Assembly: GCA_965208775.1 (NCBI GenBank)
Contig: OZ242360.1
Span: 2,108,001 to 2,172,000, forward strand
Reading direction: 5' to 3'
Origin: JAPOVO01 sp026708165
GTDB taxonomy: Bacteria; Chloroflexota; UBA11872; VXNJ01
DNA length: 64,000 bases
The translations under genes were made by a program, and so were the position numbers. The notes under the pieces were generated by a model that ran no database searches, was not told the origin of the DNA, and worked only from the letters and a program-made list of their open reading frames with translations. The stretch's first letter is position 1; the number at the start of each line of letters is the position of its first letter. Positions 17,008-25,505 of this stretch are shown here, one piece after another.

Positions 17008-18741
17008 ATGGATGCCTCTTATCCGACCGGGAGCCGGATCGCGCCGAAATTGCTGCTTGCGGCCGAGGTCGGCTCCAATGTTCGACTGGCCGCTTTCGGC
17101 GGGGTGGAAGGCAGTTCAAGACTCCTCGCCGTCGGCGAGTCGGAGACCACTCATTCCGCACCTTATTTCGACCCGTCTGTCGGATTCGATCAGGCACGCT
17201 CCGGTCTGCGCGATCAGCTTGGATTCATCGCCGACATTGAAGATGCCAACCCGTGCTCGGTGACGGGCGGCGGAATCGGGCATGCAGCTACGGTTGCGCT
17301 GATCAGCAATCTGGACGCCGACAGCCACGCACGGATTGTGAACGTCGTGAACGTCCAAGGCTTCGATATCGTCGCTGAATTTCACGCGCCTAACAAAAAG
17401 CTCGCGAGGCAATTCGACCCCGAGGATCTGGCGAATCGGTTGCTCCTCACTCGCGCTTCCGTGGTCGCGGTGGCGCTGCAGAACGACCGGGGGTGGGAGA
17501 GTCTGGCGATGGCGGTCGACATACTCAAGTTTGCTCTCGTCGGCCGAATTCCCGGTTATTCTCCGGGCGTAATGTTGCTTCATTCCGATGATCCCGAACC
17601 GGGGTTGGTGGCGACTTTGGCCGACGAATTTGATTTCTTTCAAGTTGGCATGAAGACTGGACTGGATGCCCAGTCGGAGCAATCGCTCGTGAGGTCACAG
17701 ATTGCCGAGGCATATCAGTCTGTAACCGAACGCGACGCCGCACGTTTAATGCCGGCTGGTCTGGATGCGACCGCGGTTACACCGCTCGGTCGCTCCTTGG
17801 GAATAGTGGCCCGGGAATTGGCCGCAAACAATGGGATCTCGGTTGCGGTTCTGCACGCGGAACCGCTTGGCGCGTCGGTCGCCATCAGCGAAGGACGAGA
17901 CTTTCGTGTGGGCTTGTTCGGATATGACGCTGACGCCGCCGCCGTGGGACATATTGGACTTCGTCTGCCCATGGAGGAAATCGTTGGATGGATTCCAGCG
18001 GCCATCTCCGAGTCGATGGCCGAGGCGCACTTTCGGAATCGCGCCTGGAGACCCTGGCTCGTACCTGAGACTTCGACCGAGCTTCTCCTTGACCATGCGG
18101 CGGCTCACCTGGCGTTGCGGAGGGCGGTCCGGTCCATTGCCGATCCGAGCCCTCCGGTCGACCTGATCGTTTGCACGGGGCGCACGCTCTCTGGGGCTCC
18201 GCGACTCATTCAGGCGGCGCTGTGTGGAATGAACGGATACATGCCGCCCGGATACTGCCAACTGGCGGTAGACAGGCCTGGAGTGCTGGCGATGTGCGGC
18301 GCGCTTACCGCAACCGGAACCCCCACTTCGGCCGAGCCGTACTTGGTGCATGTCGCTACGTCGCTCTCCTGTGAGGGCACTGCTAAGTTTGGCGCCGACG
18401 CCCTTGCCGTCCAAGTCATCCCCCGCCAAGGCGAACCTATAAGCAGGAGCGTAGCGTTTGGAGCTATGGAAAGAATCACGTGGGACGGCTCCGTCGTCGC
18501 GGAAATCAAGTCTTGGCCCGGAGGAAAGCTCGACGCCGGTGGCGGCAAGGGGCGAGCGACGGCTCTTCGGAGCGGTATCACTTGTGGAATAGGAGGGCTG
18601 ATAATCGACGCCCGAGGCAGGCCGCTCCAATGGCCCAAAGAAGGCTCGCTGCGCAGGGCTGCGCTGCTGCAGTGGTTCCAGAGCACGGACTCGTACGTCC
18701 TGCCGTCTCAGGACCTGGATTGGGGGGGAGTTGAGGGCTAA
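17008..18741 (+). CDS. GlmL/MutL-family ASKHA-fold ATPase (glutamate mutase L-like), divergent
   Basis: I place the start at the ATG at 17008 (577 residues); upstream in-frame starts exist, but that part looks non-coding. The opening LAAEVGSN corresponds to the nucleotide-binding phosphate loop (normally LAADxGS). The middle has RNRAWRPWLVPET followed by LLLDHAAAHLALR, and the C-terminal half has VCTGRTLSGAPR and PPGYCQLAVDRPGVLAMCGAL. These match the long two-domain MutL relatives I know from Chloroflexota. GlmL/MutL proteins are linked to upkeep of adenosylcobalamin mutases, yet no mutase is nearby. It overlaps the next gene by 11 bases, so the two probably act together. Confidence 0.7.
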   Translation: MDASYPTGSRIAPKLLLAAEVGSNVRLAAFGGVEGSSRLLAVGESETTHSAPYFDPSVGFDQARSGLRDQLGFIADIEDANPCSVTGGGIGHAATVALISNLDADSHARIVNVVNVQGFDIVAEFHAPNKKLARQFDPEDLANRLLLTRASVVAVALQNDRGWESLAMAVDILKFALVGRIPGYSPGVMLLHSDDPEPGLVATLADEFDFFQVGMKTGLDAQSEQSLVRSQIAEAYQSVTERDAARLMPAGLDATAVTPLGRSLGIVARELAANNGISVAVLHAEPLGASVAISEGRDFRVGLFGYDADAAAVGHIGLRLPMEEIVGWIPAAISESMAEAHFRNRAWRPWLVPETSTELLLDHAAAHLALRRAVRSIADPSPPVDLIVCTGRTLSGAPRLIQAALCGMNGYMPPGYCQLAVDRPGVLAMCGALTATGTPTSAEPYLVHVATSLSCEGTAKFGADALAVQVIPRQGEPISRSVAFGAMERITWDGSVVAEIKSWPGGKLDAGGGKGRATALRSGITCGIGGLIIDARGRPLQWPKEGSLRRAALLQWFQSTDSYVLPSQDLDWGGVEG

Positions 18742-19801
18742 CGAATCTCCTGTACGGACGTCGGTCTTTCGAGGGACGATCCGGCGGCGTCACGATCTTC
18801 CGTTCCCCGGTGATATTCTCGTTTCCAGCGGGGATCAGGTTGAAGCTGGCGCGCCGTGGGCCGTTTGCAACCCGGTTGGCCGTGTCAGCATCCGCGATAT
18901 AACGCGAGTGTCGAGGGTACCACCAGCCCGAGTGGTCGAGGAGACGAACCAGCTCCAAAACCAAGAGATCCCAGCAGGGGCGGTTATCGCTGCGGGGGCC
19001 GGCGTCGGTACGCTGTTCGGGGCAGGCGACTGGGTGGCTCCCTGGAACGGCAAACTTGCCCATGTTTCGACCATTTCCGGACTTGGTTTCTTTCAGCAAT
19101 CTATCGGTTCAACCGCTCTGTTCGCCCGGCTTAGCGGCACGGTAGTGGAAGTCGGTAACGGCAGCCATATCGTCATAGAAGGATCGGCAACGTCCATTCG
19201 GTGCGCCTACGGAGCGGGTGGGACGAGCTTTGGCAGGGTCGTCAATGTCAGCGACAGCGCCGGGCTCGAGGATTGCGCCGATGACGAAGACGGAATGTGC
19301 ATCGTCGTAGTCGCGGATACCGTGTCGATGGATTGGATAGACGCACTACCGCCGGAACATATTGCGGCGGTGGTTGCTCCGTCCATGTCGCTCGACAAGC
19401 CTCCGCAAAGCCGGAAGCCCGCGAGAAATGGCGAGTCCAGGGACGGCCAGCCGCGTATTCCGACAGTTTTGACCGAAGGAGTCTGCTCGGCCCGGATGCC
19501 GCCCGCGTTGCAGTGGATATTCAGGAAACACGAGGGGCAGATGGCGAGCGTAGTCGCCGCTTCGACACCCGGCGAAGCAGAGGTGATTCTGATGGGTGGC
19601 GATATCGCTACCAGCGCCAAACGTCCCGAGGCCATGCGCATAGCGGCGGGGCCGGATATGGGCGTCCAGGTTTATCGGGGGGAATCGGAAGCTCTGTATC
19701 GTAGGAACGGTGCGGGTGTGTTGGGGAGGATTGTCGATCTATATCGAGAAGAAGGCGGCAGAACCCAGATAGTCGCAGACAACCTGGAGCGGCTCGCATG
19801 A
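18731..19801 (+). CDS. Barrel-sandwich-type partner protein of the MutL-like ATPase
   Basis: A 356-residue protein whose only reasonable start is the TTG at 18731, overlapping the upstream stop and directly after a G-rich run. The N-terminal part has repeated beta-hammerhead-like units: LPFPGDILVSSGDQVEAG, then NQEIPAGAVIAAGAG, then a segment around DWVAPWNGKLAHVS, resembling biotinyl/lipoyl or RnfC-type sandwich hybrids. A GAGGTSFGRV segment follows. The C-terminal half has alternating hydrophobic strands. I recall similar proteins following MutL relatives in Chloroflexota genomes, but know no function. There is no lipoylation motif and no Fe-S cysteine cluster. Confidence 0.6.
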   Translation: MRANESPVRTSVFRGTIRRRHDLPFPGDILVSSGDQVEAGAPWAVCNPVGRVSIRDITRVSRVPPARVVEETNQLQNQEIPAGAVIAAGAGVGTLFGAGDWVAPWNGKLAHVSTISGLGFFQQSIGSTALFARLSGTVVEVGNGSHIVIEGSATSIRCAYGAGGTSFGRVVNVSDSAGLEDCADDEDGMCIVVVADTVSMDWIDALPPEHIAAVVAPSMSLDKPPQSRKPARNGESRDGQPRIPTVLTEGVCSARMPPALQWIFRKHEGQMASVVAASTPGEAEVILMGGDIATSAKRPEAMRIAAGPDMGVQVYRGESEALYRRNGAGVLGRIVDLYREEGGRTQIVADNLERLA

Positions 19802-19834
19802 GCGTCCGCTTCTAGATTGAATTAGGGAGGCCAG

Positions 19835-20629
19835 TTGATCAAGCTCGTCCGATTGCGCACTCCAGCCGAGGTGGGTCTAAGAGCGGCCCAAATCGTGGCC
19901 GAGACTGTCGAACGGCGACCGCAGGCCGTGCTTGCCTTACCTACCGGAAACACTCCGAGGGGCATGTACAAAGAACTGGGGCGGCTGCACGATCAGGGGC
20001 TTGATTTTTCTGGGGTGACGACGTTCATGCTTGATGAATATATTGGGGTCGCCAAGGACAATCGATATAGCTTCACACGTTACTTGGATGAGCACTTTTA
20101 CACAAAGGTGAATGTTTCGCCCGCGCGGCGGCATGGCTTCGATTCACTTTGCGCCGATCCCGAAGCCGAGTGCAGGCGGTATGACCGCGCCATTGCCGAA
20201 GCCGGAGGGTTTGATCTTGCAATTCTCGGAATCGGAAGCAACGGACATGTTGCCTTCAACGAACCAGGCGAGTTTTTCTCACTGGCGAGTCACACACAGA
20301 GGCTCGCGGATGACACTATCTATCGAAATAGTGGGAGGCTGACACGCGAGGAACAGGGCAGTGATTCGGAAGCGGGGCTTGCCACGGAGTTCCCCACAAA
20401 TGCCATGACCGTCGGGATGGGCGCGGTATTGAACGCGCGCTCGCTACTCATGCTGGCGACGGGTGAGGCCAAGTCCGGAGCAATCGCCGAGATGATGAAC
20501 GGACGTGTTACGACACGGCTGCCCGCGTCGCTGCTCCAGATTCACGATGATTGCTCGGTGCTTGCCGATCCGGCGGCTGCGGGGGACTCGGGAAACGCGA
20601 GCGCGGAGAAACAGGACAGCTACGACTAA
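19835..20629 (+). CDS. nagB: Glucosamine-6-phosphate deaminase
   Basis: A 264-residue cytoplasmic enzyme converting glucosamine-6-phosphate to fructose-6-phosphate and ammonia, the last step of amino-sugar catabolism. It starts at TTG with GGGAGG four bases upstream. LPTGNTPRG forms the phosphate-binding loop, Asp67 (LDEYIG) is the general base, and GIGSNGHVAFNEP carries His138 and Glu143. The position of E. coli Asp141 is Asn136 here, a change also found in Bacillus-type NagB, so activity is still expected. No nagA is visible. A GNAT acetyltransferase follows. Confidence 0.93.
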   Translation: MIKLVRLRTPAEVGLRAAQIVAETVERRPQAVLALPTGNTPRGMYKELGRLHDQGLDFSGVTTFMLDEYIGVAKDNRYSFTRYLDEHFYTKVNVSPARRHGFDSLCADPEAECRRYDRAIAEAGGFDLAILGIGSNGHVAFNEPGEFFSLASHTQRLADDTIYRNSGRLTREEQGSDSEAGLATEFPTNAMTVGMGAVLNARSLLMLATGEAKSGAIAEMMNGRVTTRLPASLLQIHDDCSVLADPAAAGDSGNASAEKQDSYD

Positions 20630-20776
20630 CTTTTGCAATGGTGGCGGGCGCCATTTCACCGCCCGACTTCGTCAGCGAGTTGTAAAACCGATCAGAACCG
20701 TTCGATTATCGAATGTCTTACGGCCTCGTTGCTCTTGTTTTTTTGTTTACAGGAGGGATCGAATTCGCGACCTCGT

Positions 20777-21385
20777 ATGAGCACGGTGGTGAAGGATTTC
20801 GAGTTCTATCGTAATCATGGGGTTTCGCGGTTATGGACGCATGACGTAACACTACGCGGCCCGCATGTGACGCTTCGCCCTCTAACGGAAGACGACTGGG
20901 ACCTGCTGCTCGGTTGGAACAACGATCCCGAAGTCATGAAGTACGTGGATGCCAACGATTTCGAAGAAACAACGAGGCAGGAAGTTCAGGCGGTGTATCA
21001 CTGGATTTCTACTCACGCATTTTGCTTCGTCATGGAGGTTGGCCGTGGACCTATCGGCGAGTGCTGGTTGCAGCGTATGAACGTACAGCGGATCGTCGAT
21101 CAGTTCCCGTGCGAAGACTTGCGCCGTATCGACCTGGCTATCGGCGAGAAGCAGCGTTGGGGGAGGGGCTATGGTACGGAGGCGATCGACCTGCTTGTAG
21201 AGTTCGGCTTTGAGGAGGAGTCGGCCAGCGCCATATTCGGCCTCGTGTTGGCGGACAACCGCCGCAGTCTACGTGCCTTCCAGAAGAACGGGTTCAGACT
21301 TTACGGTGTGGTTGAGGGCGAAGACGGTATCGTGGGGCACGATCTGATCGTGAGACGCAGGGAGCGCCGATCTTCCACGCCGTAG
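20777..21385 (+). CDS. GNAT-family N-acetyltransferase
   Basis: A 202-residue acetyltransferase of the RimJ/RimL-like group. LRGPHVTLRPLTEDDW opens the fold, WNNDPEVMKYVD follows, and the acetyl-CoA site is RWGRGYGTEA with LADNRRSLRAFQKNGF as the C-terminal signature. I take the ATG at 20777; AGGAGG lies about 20 bases upstream, farther than usual, and there is no closer start. The substrate is unknown. Position after nagB makes an amino-sugar substrate possible but not shown. Confidence 0.87.
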   Translation: MSTVVKDFEFYRNHGVSRLWTHDVTLRGPHVTLRPLTEDDWDLLLGWNNDPEVMKYVDANDFEETTRQEVQAVYHWISTHAFCFVMEVGRGPIGECWLQRMNVQRIVDQFPCEDLRRIDLAIGEKQRWGRGYGTEAIDLLVEFGFEEESASAIFGLVLADNRRSLRAFQKNGFRLYGVVEGEDGIVGHDLIVRRRERRSSTP

Positions 21386-21588
21386 GAGTTGGGGGGCCCA
21401 GGATCTCGCGTCCGGTTGTCTAGAGAACTCGAAGTAATACTCTTGAGGTTTTGCTATCTGAGGAATGAGGGGCCCGTTCCGGACTGCGATTCGACGCTGA
21501 GTTGGCTCCAGCGCGTTACGGCGTCTGGCTTGGTCGGCAGGACCGGTTCACCGCCTGCTCAAACGGTAGTAGCGGAACTCAGGCTGGA

Positions 21589-23292
21589 CTAGTCCGCTTC
21601 TACCCTGACCATCTCATCCGGGGCCGATATGCCCATCAGACCGAGTACCGCGGCGACCGTCATCCGTACTGCCATAGCGAGCTTCAGCCGGGCCTTGGTA
21701 AGTTGGAGGTCGGGCGATATTACGCGGTGGACGTGGTAGTAGGAGTTGAACGCGCTGGCGAGACTTAGCGCGTAATGGGGCAGGGCGTGAGGTTCGAGCG
21801 ATTTCGCCGCGGCACTTACCACTTCCGGATAATCTAGCATCGCCCGAATCAAGCCGAGCTCCTGGGGCCGGTTTAGCAGGGAGGTGTCCCCGTCGGAGAA
21901 GTCGATCCCGGCTTTCTCGGCCCTGCGCAGTATGCTGGCGATGCGGGCGTGCGCGTAGCGGATTTTGTGCACGGGGTTTTCGTCGGACTTCTTCTTCGCG
22001 AGGTCGACATCGAACTCCATCTGGCTGTCCGCGGCACGGGAGATCATGAAATAGCGAGTCGCGTCGCTCCCGATCTCATCGACGAGCTGTCCTAGCAGCT
22101 CGAAGTCACCACTGCGTTTGCTTTGCTTAACCGGGAGCCCGTCGACGACGACGTGGACCATTTGACATAAAACGAAGGTAAGTTTGGACCGATCCAGGTC
22201 TAGCGCGTCCATAGCGGCGTACATACGGGCGGTATGACCGTGGTGGTCGGCTCCCATGACGTTGACGACCCGGTCAAATTTCCGTTCTGCGAACTTGTTA
22301 ACGTGATAGGCGATGTCCGAAGCGAGATAGGTAGTTTCGCCGGTGCGCTTCACCAGCACGTTTTCGCGTTCATGACTGGAGTCGCCATGGGAGAACCAGG
22401 TGGCCCCTTCGCGCTCAGTAACGTATCCGCTTTCATGCAGCACTTCGATAACGCGTCTTACATCACCCGCCCGGTGAAGGCTGTTCTCGGAAAACCAGTT
22501 GTCGAAGCCGACCTGGAGCTCGTCCAGGTCTGCGCGGATCATGGCCAACGATCGGGCCACGCCCTCGATGCTCAGGGCGTCGACGGCCTCGTCTTCGGTC
22601 ATATCCAAATACTTGCGGCCGGCCTGAGCGGCAACCTCTTGCGCCCACTCTTCGACGTATTTGCCCTTGTAACCGTTTAGCGGGAAGGGTACGTCTTCTC
22701 CAAGCTGGCCTGCGTAATGCGAGTAGATGCTTTGTCCTAGCAGTTTGACCTGATTGCCGTAGTCGTTTACGTAGTACTCGCGCTGCAAGTCATAGCCGAC
22801 TGCCTTGAGCAGCCGCGCCAGGACGTCGCCGAAGGCGGCGATCCTGCCGTGGCCGACGGTCAGAGGCCCGGTCGGGTTGATGCTTACGAACTCAATCTGA
22901 GTGCGTACGCCCTCACCCAGGCGTGGGACGGCGTGGGCCGGCCCGTGCTGCAAAATGCCGTCGACCTGTTCGGCGAGCCAGGAATCGGCGAGTACAAAGT
23001 TGATGAAGCCCGGCCCGGCGACCTCCACGCTTGCCAGCATAGGTGAATCCGAAGCCGATCCAACGATGGCTTCGGCAATTGCTCTAGGCGCCGCTCCGAC
23101 CGCTCGGGCGATTCGCATCGGAAGGGTACTCGAATAGTCTGAGCCTTCGAGCCTTGACTTTTCCAAGCCGAGATTCGCGGTTTCTATAGCCGGCAGCTTG
23201 CCAGCCTTGCGGGCATCGTCGATCGCGCCTCTGAGATAGGCTTCTATCCTTGCCGTAACCATCCCGCTCGTGTTCACTTCGGGCTCCGCCAT
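21589..23292 (-). CDS. argS: Arginyl-tRNA synthetase
   Basis: A class I synthetase charging tRNA-Arg. From the ATG at 23292 it has 567 residues; a TTG at 23304 is in frame but sits inside the T tract of a terminator hairpin. The order is an N-terminal additional domain, the HIGH region NPTGPLTVGHGR (Asn139-His148 core), YVNDYGNQ, the KMSK equivalent KQSKRSG, and the DALR anticodon-binding domain with KIRYAHARI near the end. The length is normal. The ribosome binding site is weak. The gene has its own promoter and a leader hairpin that could attenuate it. Confidence 0.95.
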   Translation of the reverse strand: MAEPEVNTSGMVTARIEAYLRGAIDDARKAGKLPAIETANLGLEKSRLEGSDYSSTLPMRIARAVGAAPRAIAEAIVGSASDSPMLASVEVAGPGFINFVLADSWLAEQVDGILQHGPAHAVPRLGEGVRTQIEFVSINPTGPLTVGHGRIAAFGDVLARLLKAVGYDLQREYYVNDYGNQVKLLGQSIYSHYAGQLGEDVPFPLNGYKGKYVEEWAQEVAAQAGRKYLDMTEDEAVDALSIEGVARSLAMIRADLDELQVGFDNWFSENSLHRAGDVRRVIEVLHESGYVTEREGATWFSHGDSSHERENVLVKRTGETTYLASDIAYHVNKFAERKFDRVVNVMGADHHGHTARMYAAMDALDLDRSKLTFVLCQMVHVVVDGLPVKQSKRSGDFELLGQLVDEIGSDATRYFMISRAADSQMEFDVDLAKKKSDENPVHKIRYAHARIASILRRAEKAGIDFSDGDTSLLNRPQELGLIRAMLDYPEVVSAAAKSLEPHALPHYALSLASAFNSYYHVHRVISPDLQLTKARLKLAMAVRMTVAAVLGLMGISAPDEMVRVEAD

Positions 23293-23302
23293 CTCTTCAT
23301 AC

Positions 23303-23340
23303 AAAACAAAAAACCGCCCGCCCTTTGCGCGGCGCGGCGG
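23303..23340 (-). terminator. Terminator-like hairpin in the argS leader (candidate attenuator)
   Basis: On the minus strand CCGCCGCGCC (23340-23331) pairs with GGCGGGCGG (23322-23314), nine base pairs with one bulged G and an eight-base loop, followed by TTTTTTGTTTT (23313-23303). No minus-strand gene lies upstream within 2.5 kb, and the hairpin sits between the promoter and argS, so it can only act on argS transcription. Confidence 0.7.
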
Positions 23341-23384
23341 CTATCAGCCTAGGCTATCGCGGTCGCTACCTCCCAGCTTCTAGC

Positions 23385-23413
23385 ATCGTAGCCCTCACTC
23401 CTGTGTCCGTCAA
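23385..23413 (-). promoter_or_regulatory. Sigma-70-type promoter of argS
   Basis: On the minus strand TTGACG (23413-23408) and TACGAT (23390-23385) are separated by exactly 17 bases. Transcription would begin near 23378, leaving a leader of about 85 bases that contains the hairpin. Confidence 0.65.
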
Positions 23414-23541
23414 TGTGTCGAATATGACCTATGGGGCCGAGACAACGCTACGACCGGAATGCATGGTGCCACCGTCAGCGCCTTGAGAGAGGCTATGCTT
23501 GGCTTGACCGACTTTGCGGAATAGTGGTCAGGAGAACCAAC

Positions 23542-24327
23542 GTGCCCGGCAAGCCGAAGGTATTGATTACAGGAGCCACTGGCCAGATTGGCCGGACTCT
23601 AATGGAAGACTTGGATGACGCTTACGATCTGACCGGTACCTCCCGGCGTCCCCAGGACGACGACCGGTTCGTGTTGCTGAAATACGACAATCTCGACGAC
23701 GTTGTGGCGGCGTTCTCGGGCCAGGATGCCGTCGTACACATGCACGCGAAGGCGAACCACGACACCGACGCATTTGATCCCTATCTTGTACCGAACGTAA
23801 TCGACGTCTACAAGACTTACGAAGCGGCCAGGCTGGCGGGCGTCAAACGGGTCGTCTTCGCAAGCTCGAATCACGCCACGGGCTGGTACGAGCTGGTGGG
23901 CGAACGGTGCGACGCGGAGTCGGTCTTTCGACCGGACTCCTTCTACGGCGCGGCTAAGGTCTGGGGCGAGGCTTTGGGCCGCTATTACTCGGACCGGTTC
24001 GGGCTGGAAGTGATTTGCCTGCGAATCGGCAGCTACCAATATCGAGAAAAGCCGCCTTCGTGGACCTCGGGCGTCCGTATACTCTCAACCTGGCTGAGCG
24101 ACAGGGATCTGGTTCAACTCGTCCGCCGTTCGATCGATGCTCCGGACATCAAGTTTGGCATCTACTATGGGATCTCCAACAACGCCAGGGGATACTGGGA
24201 CCTTACGAATGCGCAAAGCGAGCTGGGCTATACACCTGAAGACAATGCTGAAGACTACGCCGCCGAAGTTCTGGCGTCGGGCGGCGGTTACGATCTATGG
24301 GGCTTCAAAGCGCCTCCAGCTTCATGA
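23542..24327 (+). CDS. NAD-dependent uronate dehydrogenase-like short-chain epimerase/dehydratase family protein
   Basis: A 261-residue extended short-chain dehydrogenase. The GTG at 23542 has AGGAGA six bases upstream. GATGQIG is the NAD loop. The segment SSNHATGWY (Ser109, Asn110, His111) matches the signature of uronate dehydrogenases, and Tyr135/Lys139 (YGAAK) is the catalytic pair. The expected reaction oxidises glucuronate or galacturonate to the aldarolactone, the first step of the oxidative uronate pathway. The lactonase-like amidohydrolase and the two dehydratases in the window could supply later steps. Confidence 0.8.
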   Translation: MPGKPKVLITGATGQIGRTLMEDLDDAYDLTGTSRRPQDDDRFVLLKYDNLDDVVAAFSGQDAVVHMHAKANHDTDAFDPYLVPNVIDVYKTYEAARLAGVKRVVFASSNHATGWYELVGERCDAESVFRPDSFYGAAKVWGEALGRYYSDRFGLEVICLRIGSYQYREKPPSWTSGVRILSTWLSDRDLVQLVRRSIDAPDIKFGIYYGISNNARGYWDLTNAQSELGYTPEDNAEDYAAEVLASGGGYDLWGFKAPPAS

Positions 24328-24428
24328 ACCCTTCACATTCTTGCGTTAGAGTCATGCAGTTGCGATCTGCGGGCCTCAAAGCGTCTCCGGATCCGACCTT
24401 ATAGGGCGGCTCGACAAAAGGACTGACG

Positions 24429-25331
24429 ATGAAGAGATGGCAGATAGTAGTCGCGGCGCTAGTCGCCGCCGGAGTGATTGTCGGCGTCGCGGGCGCCGCA
24501 TTTGTCTGGTTCACCGGCGGGTCAGGCGAAGCCAGCGAACCGATCAGTGCTCCCACGCTCGTCGTCGTGCAGTCGACGCCTACGGAGTCCCCAGCGCCCA
24601 CCGCCACGCAGGCTCCCGCAGCCACGAAAGCCCCCGCTACCAAGGCACCTACCACGACACCGGTACCGACAACCAAGGCTGCCGCCACGGCTACCGCGGC
24701 ACCCACGCCACAGGCCACCCAAGCCGCTCCCACCTCGACGCCAGTTCAGGCCACGCCGACCGCCGAGGCCTCCGAGCCGGGGGGCGAAAAGGTGCTGTTT
24801 CGACTTGTCCAGGCGGAGTCGCGAGTACGCTTCGAAATCGACGAGATCCTGCGAGGGGAGCCTTTCCGAGTTGTAGGCATTACCGATCAGGTGGCTGGAG
24901 ATTTGATAGTCGACTTTGCGTCGCCGCAGGACTCGCAGCTGGGAACGTTGCGCATTAACGCTCGCACTCTGCAGACTGACGACGGTCGCCGGGACCGCGC
25001 CATTCGATCTCGAATCTTGCAATCGGCCGAGGACGCCTACGAGTTCGTTGAGTTTGTGCCTACGTCCCTTGTGGGGTTGCCTTCGGAAGTTGCGATTGGA
25101 GACGAGATCCAATTCACGATAGTCGGAACTCTCACGATCCGGGAAATCTCGACGGAAATCACTTTCGACGCCGTGGTGTCGATCGAGTCTGATAGCCGCG
25201 TGAGTGGATCCGCGGTCACTACGATCCAGAGGGCAACGTATGACCTGACGATACCGAGCGTTCCGTTCGTGGCTTCGGTAGGCGAGGATGTTCTGCTAGC
25301 CATCGACTTCGCCGCCGAACGTGTCGAATAG
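24429..25331 (+). CDS. Membrane-anchored YceI-domain protein
   Basis: A 300-residue protein with one N-terminal membrane helix (about residues 5-28), a Pro/Thr/Ala-rich linker (about 40-115) and a YceI-like lipocalin-type beta barrel to the end. The barrel shows ESRVRFEIDE, VAGDLIVDF, the typical RTLQTDDGRRDRAIR segment and VEFVPTSL. YceI domains bind isoprenoid-like lipids in a hydrophobic pocket. The barrel should lie outside the membrane. AAAGGA precedes the ATG. Confidence 0.87.
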   Translation: MKRWQIVVAALVAAGVIVGVAGAAFVWFTGGSGEASEPISAPTLVVVQSTPTESPAPTATQAPAATKAPATKAPTTTPVPTTKAAATATAAPTPQATQAAPTSTPVQATPTAEASEPGGEKVLFRLVQAESRVRFEIDEILRGEPFRVVGITDQVAGDLIVDFASPQDSQLGTLRINARTLQTDDGRRDRAIRSRILQSAEDAYEFVEFVPTSLVGLPSEVAIGDEIQFTIVGTLTIREISTEITFDAVVSIESDSRVSGSAVTTIQRATYDLTIPSVPFVASVGEDVLLAIDFAAERVE

Positions 25332-25505
25332 TAGACCGATGCCGCCTCGATCGCGCCGTCGGGAGATCGGGGAGCGGCACAATTACTGTTCAATTGTGAA
25401 CCGACGAATGCTGTTGAAACGCACCGGGCCGGGTGACCGCGCCGGCGCGAGAGTTCGAGGGGCTTTTAAGCGCCAACTGGCGGGCGGCCAAACTGGAGGC
25501 TTGAT

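Noticed and set aside
17746..18630. Long minus-strand open frame (294 codons) opposite the MutL-like gene
   Set aside because: Arg-rich, low-complexity composition without domain or ribosome site; a GC-rich shadow of the plus-strand gene.
20251..20268. Loss of the catalytic Asp in NagB (Asn136 in GIGSNGH)
   Set aside because: Asn at this position also occurs in Bacillus-type NagB proteins, so it is not evidence of inactivation.
21389..21592. Possible 67-codon gene between the GNAT gene and argS
   Set aside because: No ribosome site, no recognised motif, and it runs into the end of argS on the other strand.
23368..23386. Tiny leader peptide ending in an Arg codon upstream of argS
   Set aside because: The ATG overlaps the -10 element, so it would not be in the transcript from the predicted promoter.
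23303..23413. T-box riboswitch upstream of argS
   Set aside because: The leader is under 100 bases and lacks the T-box consensus and specifier stem; only a terminator hairpin is visible.
24301..24400. Near-repeat (CTTCAAAGCGCCTCC and CCTCAAAGCGTCTCC) after the uronate dehydrogenase gene
   Set aside because: Short, imperfect and without context of a mobile element or regulatory site.
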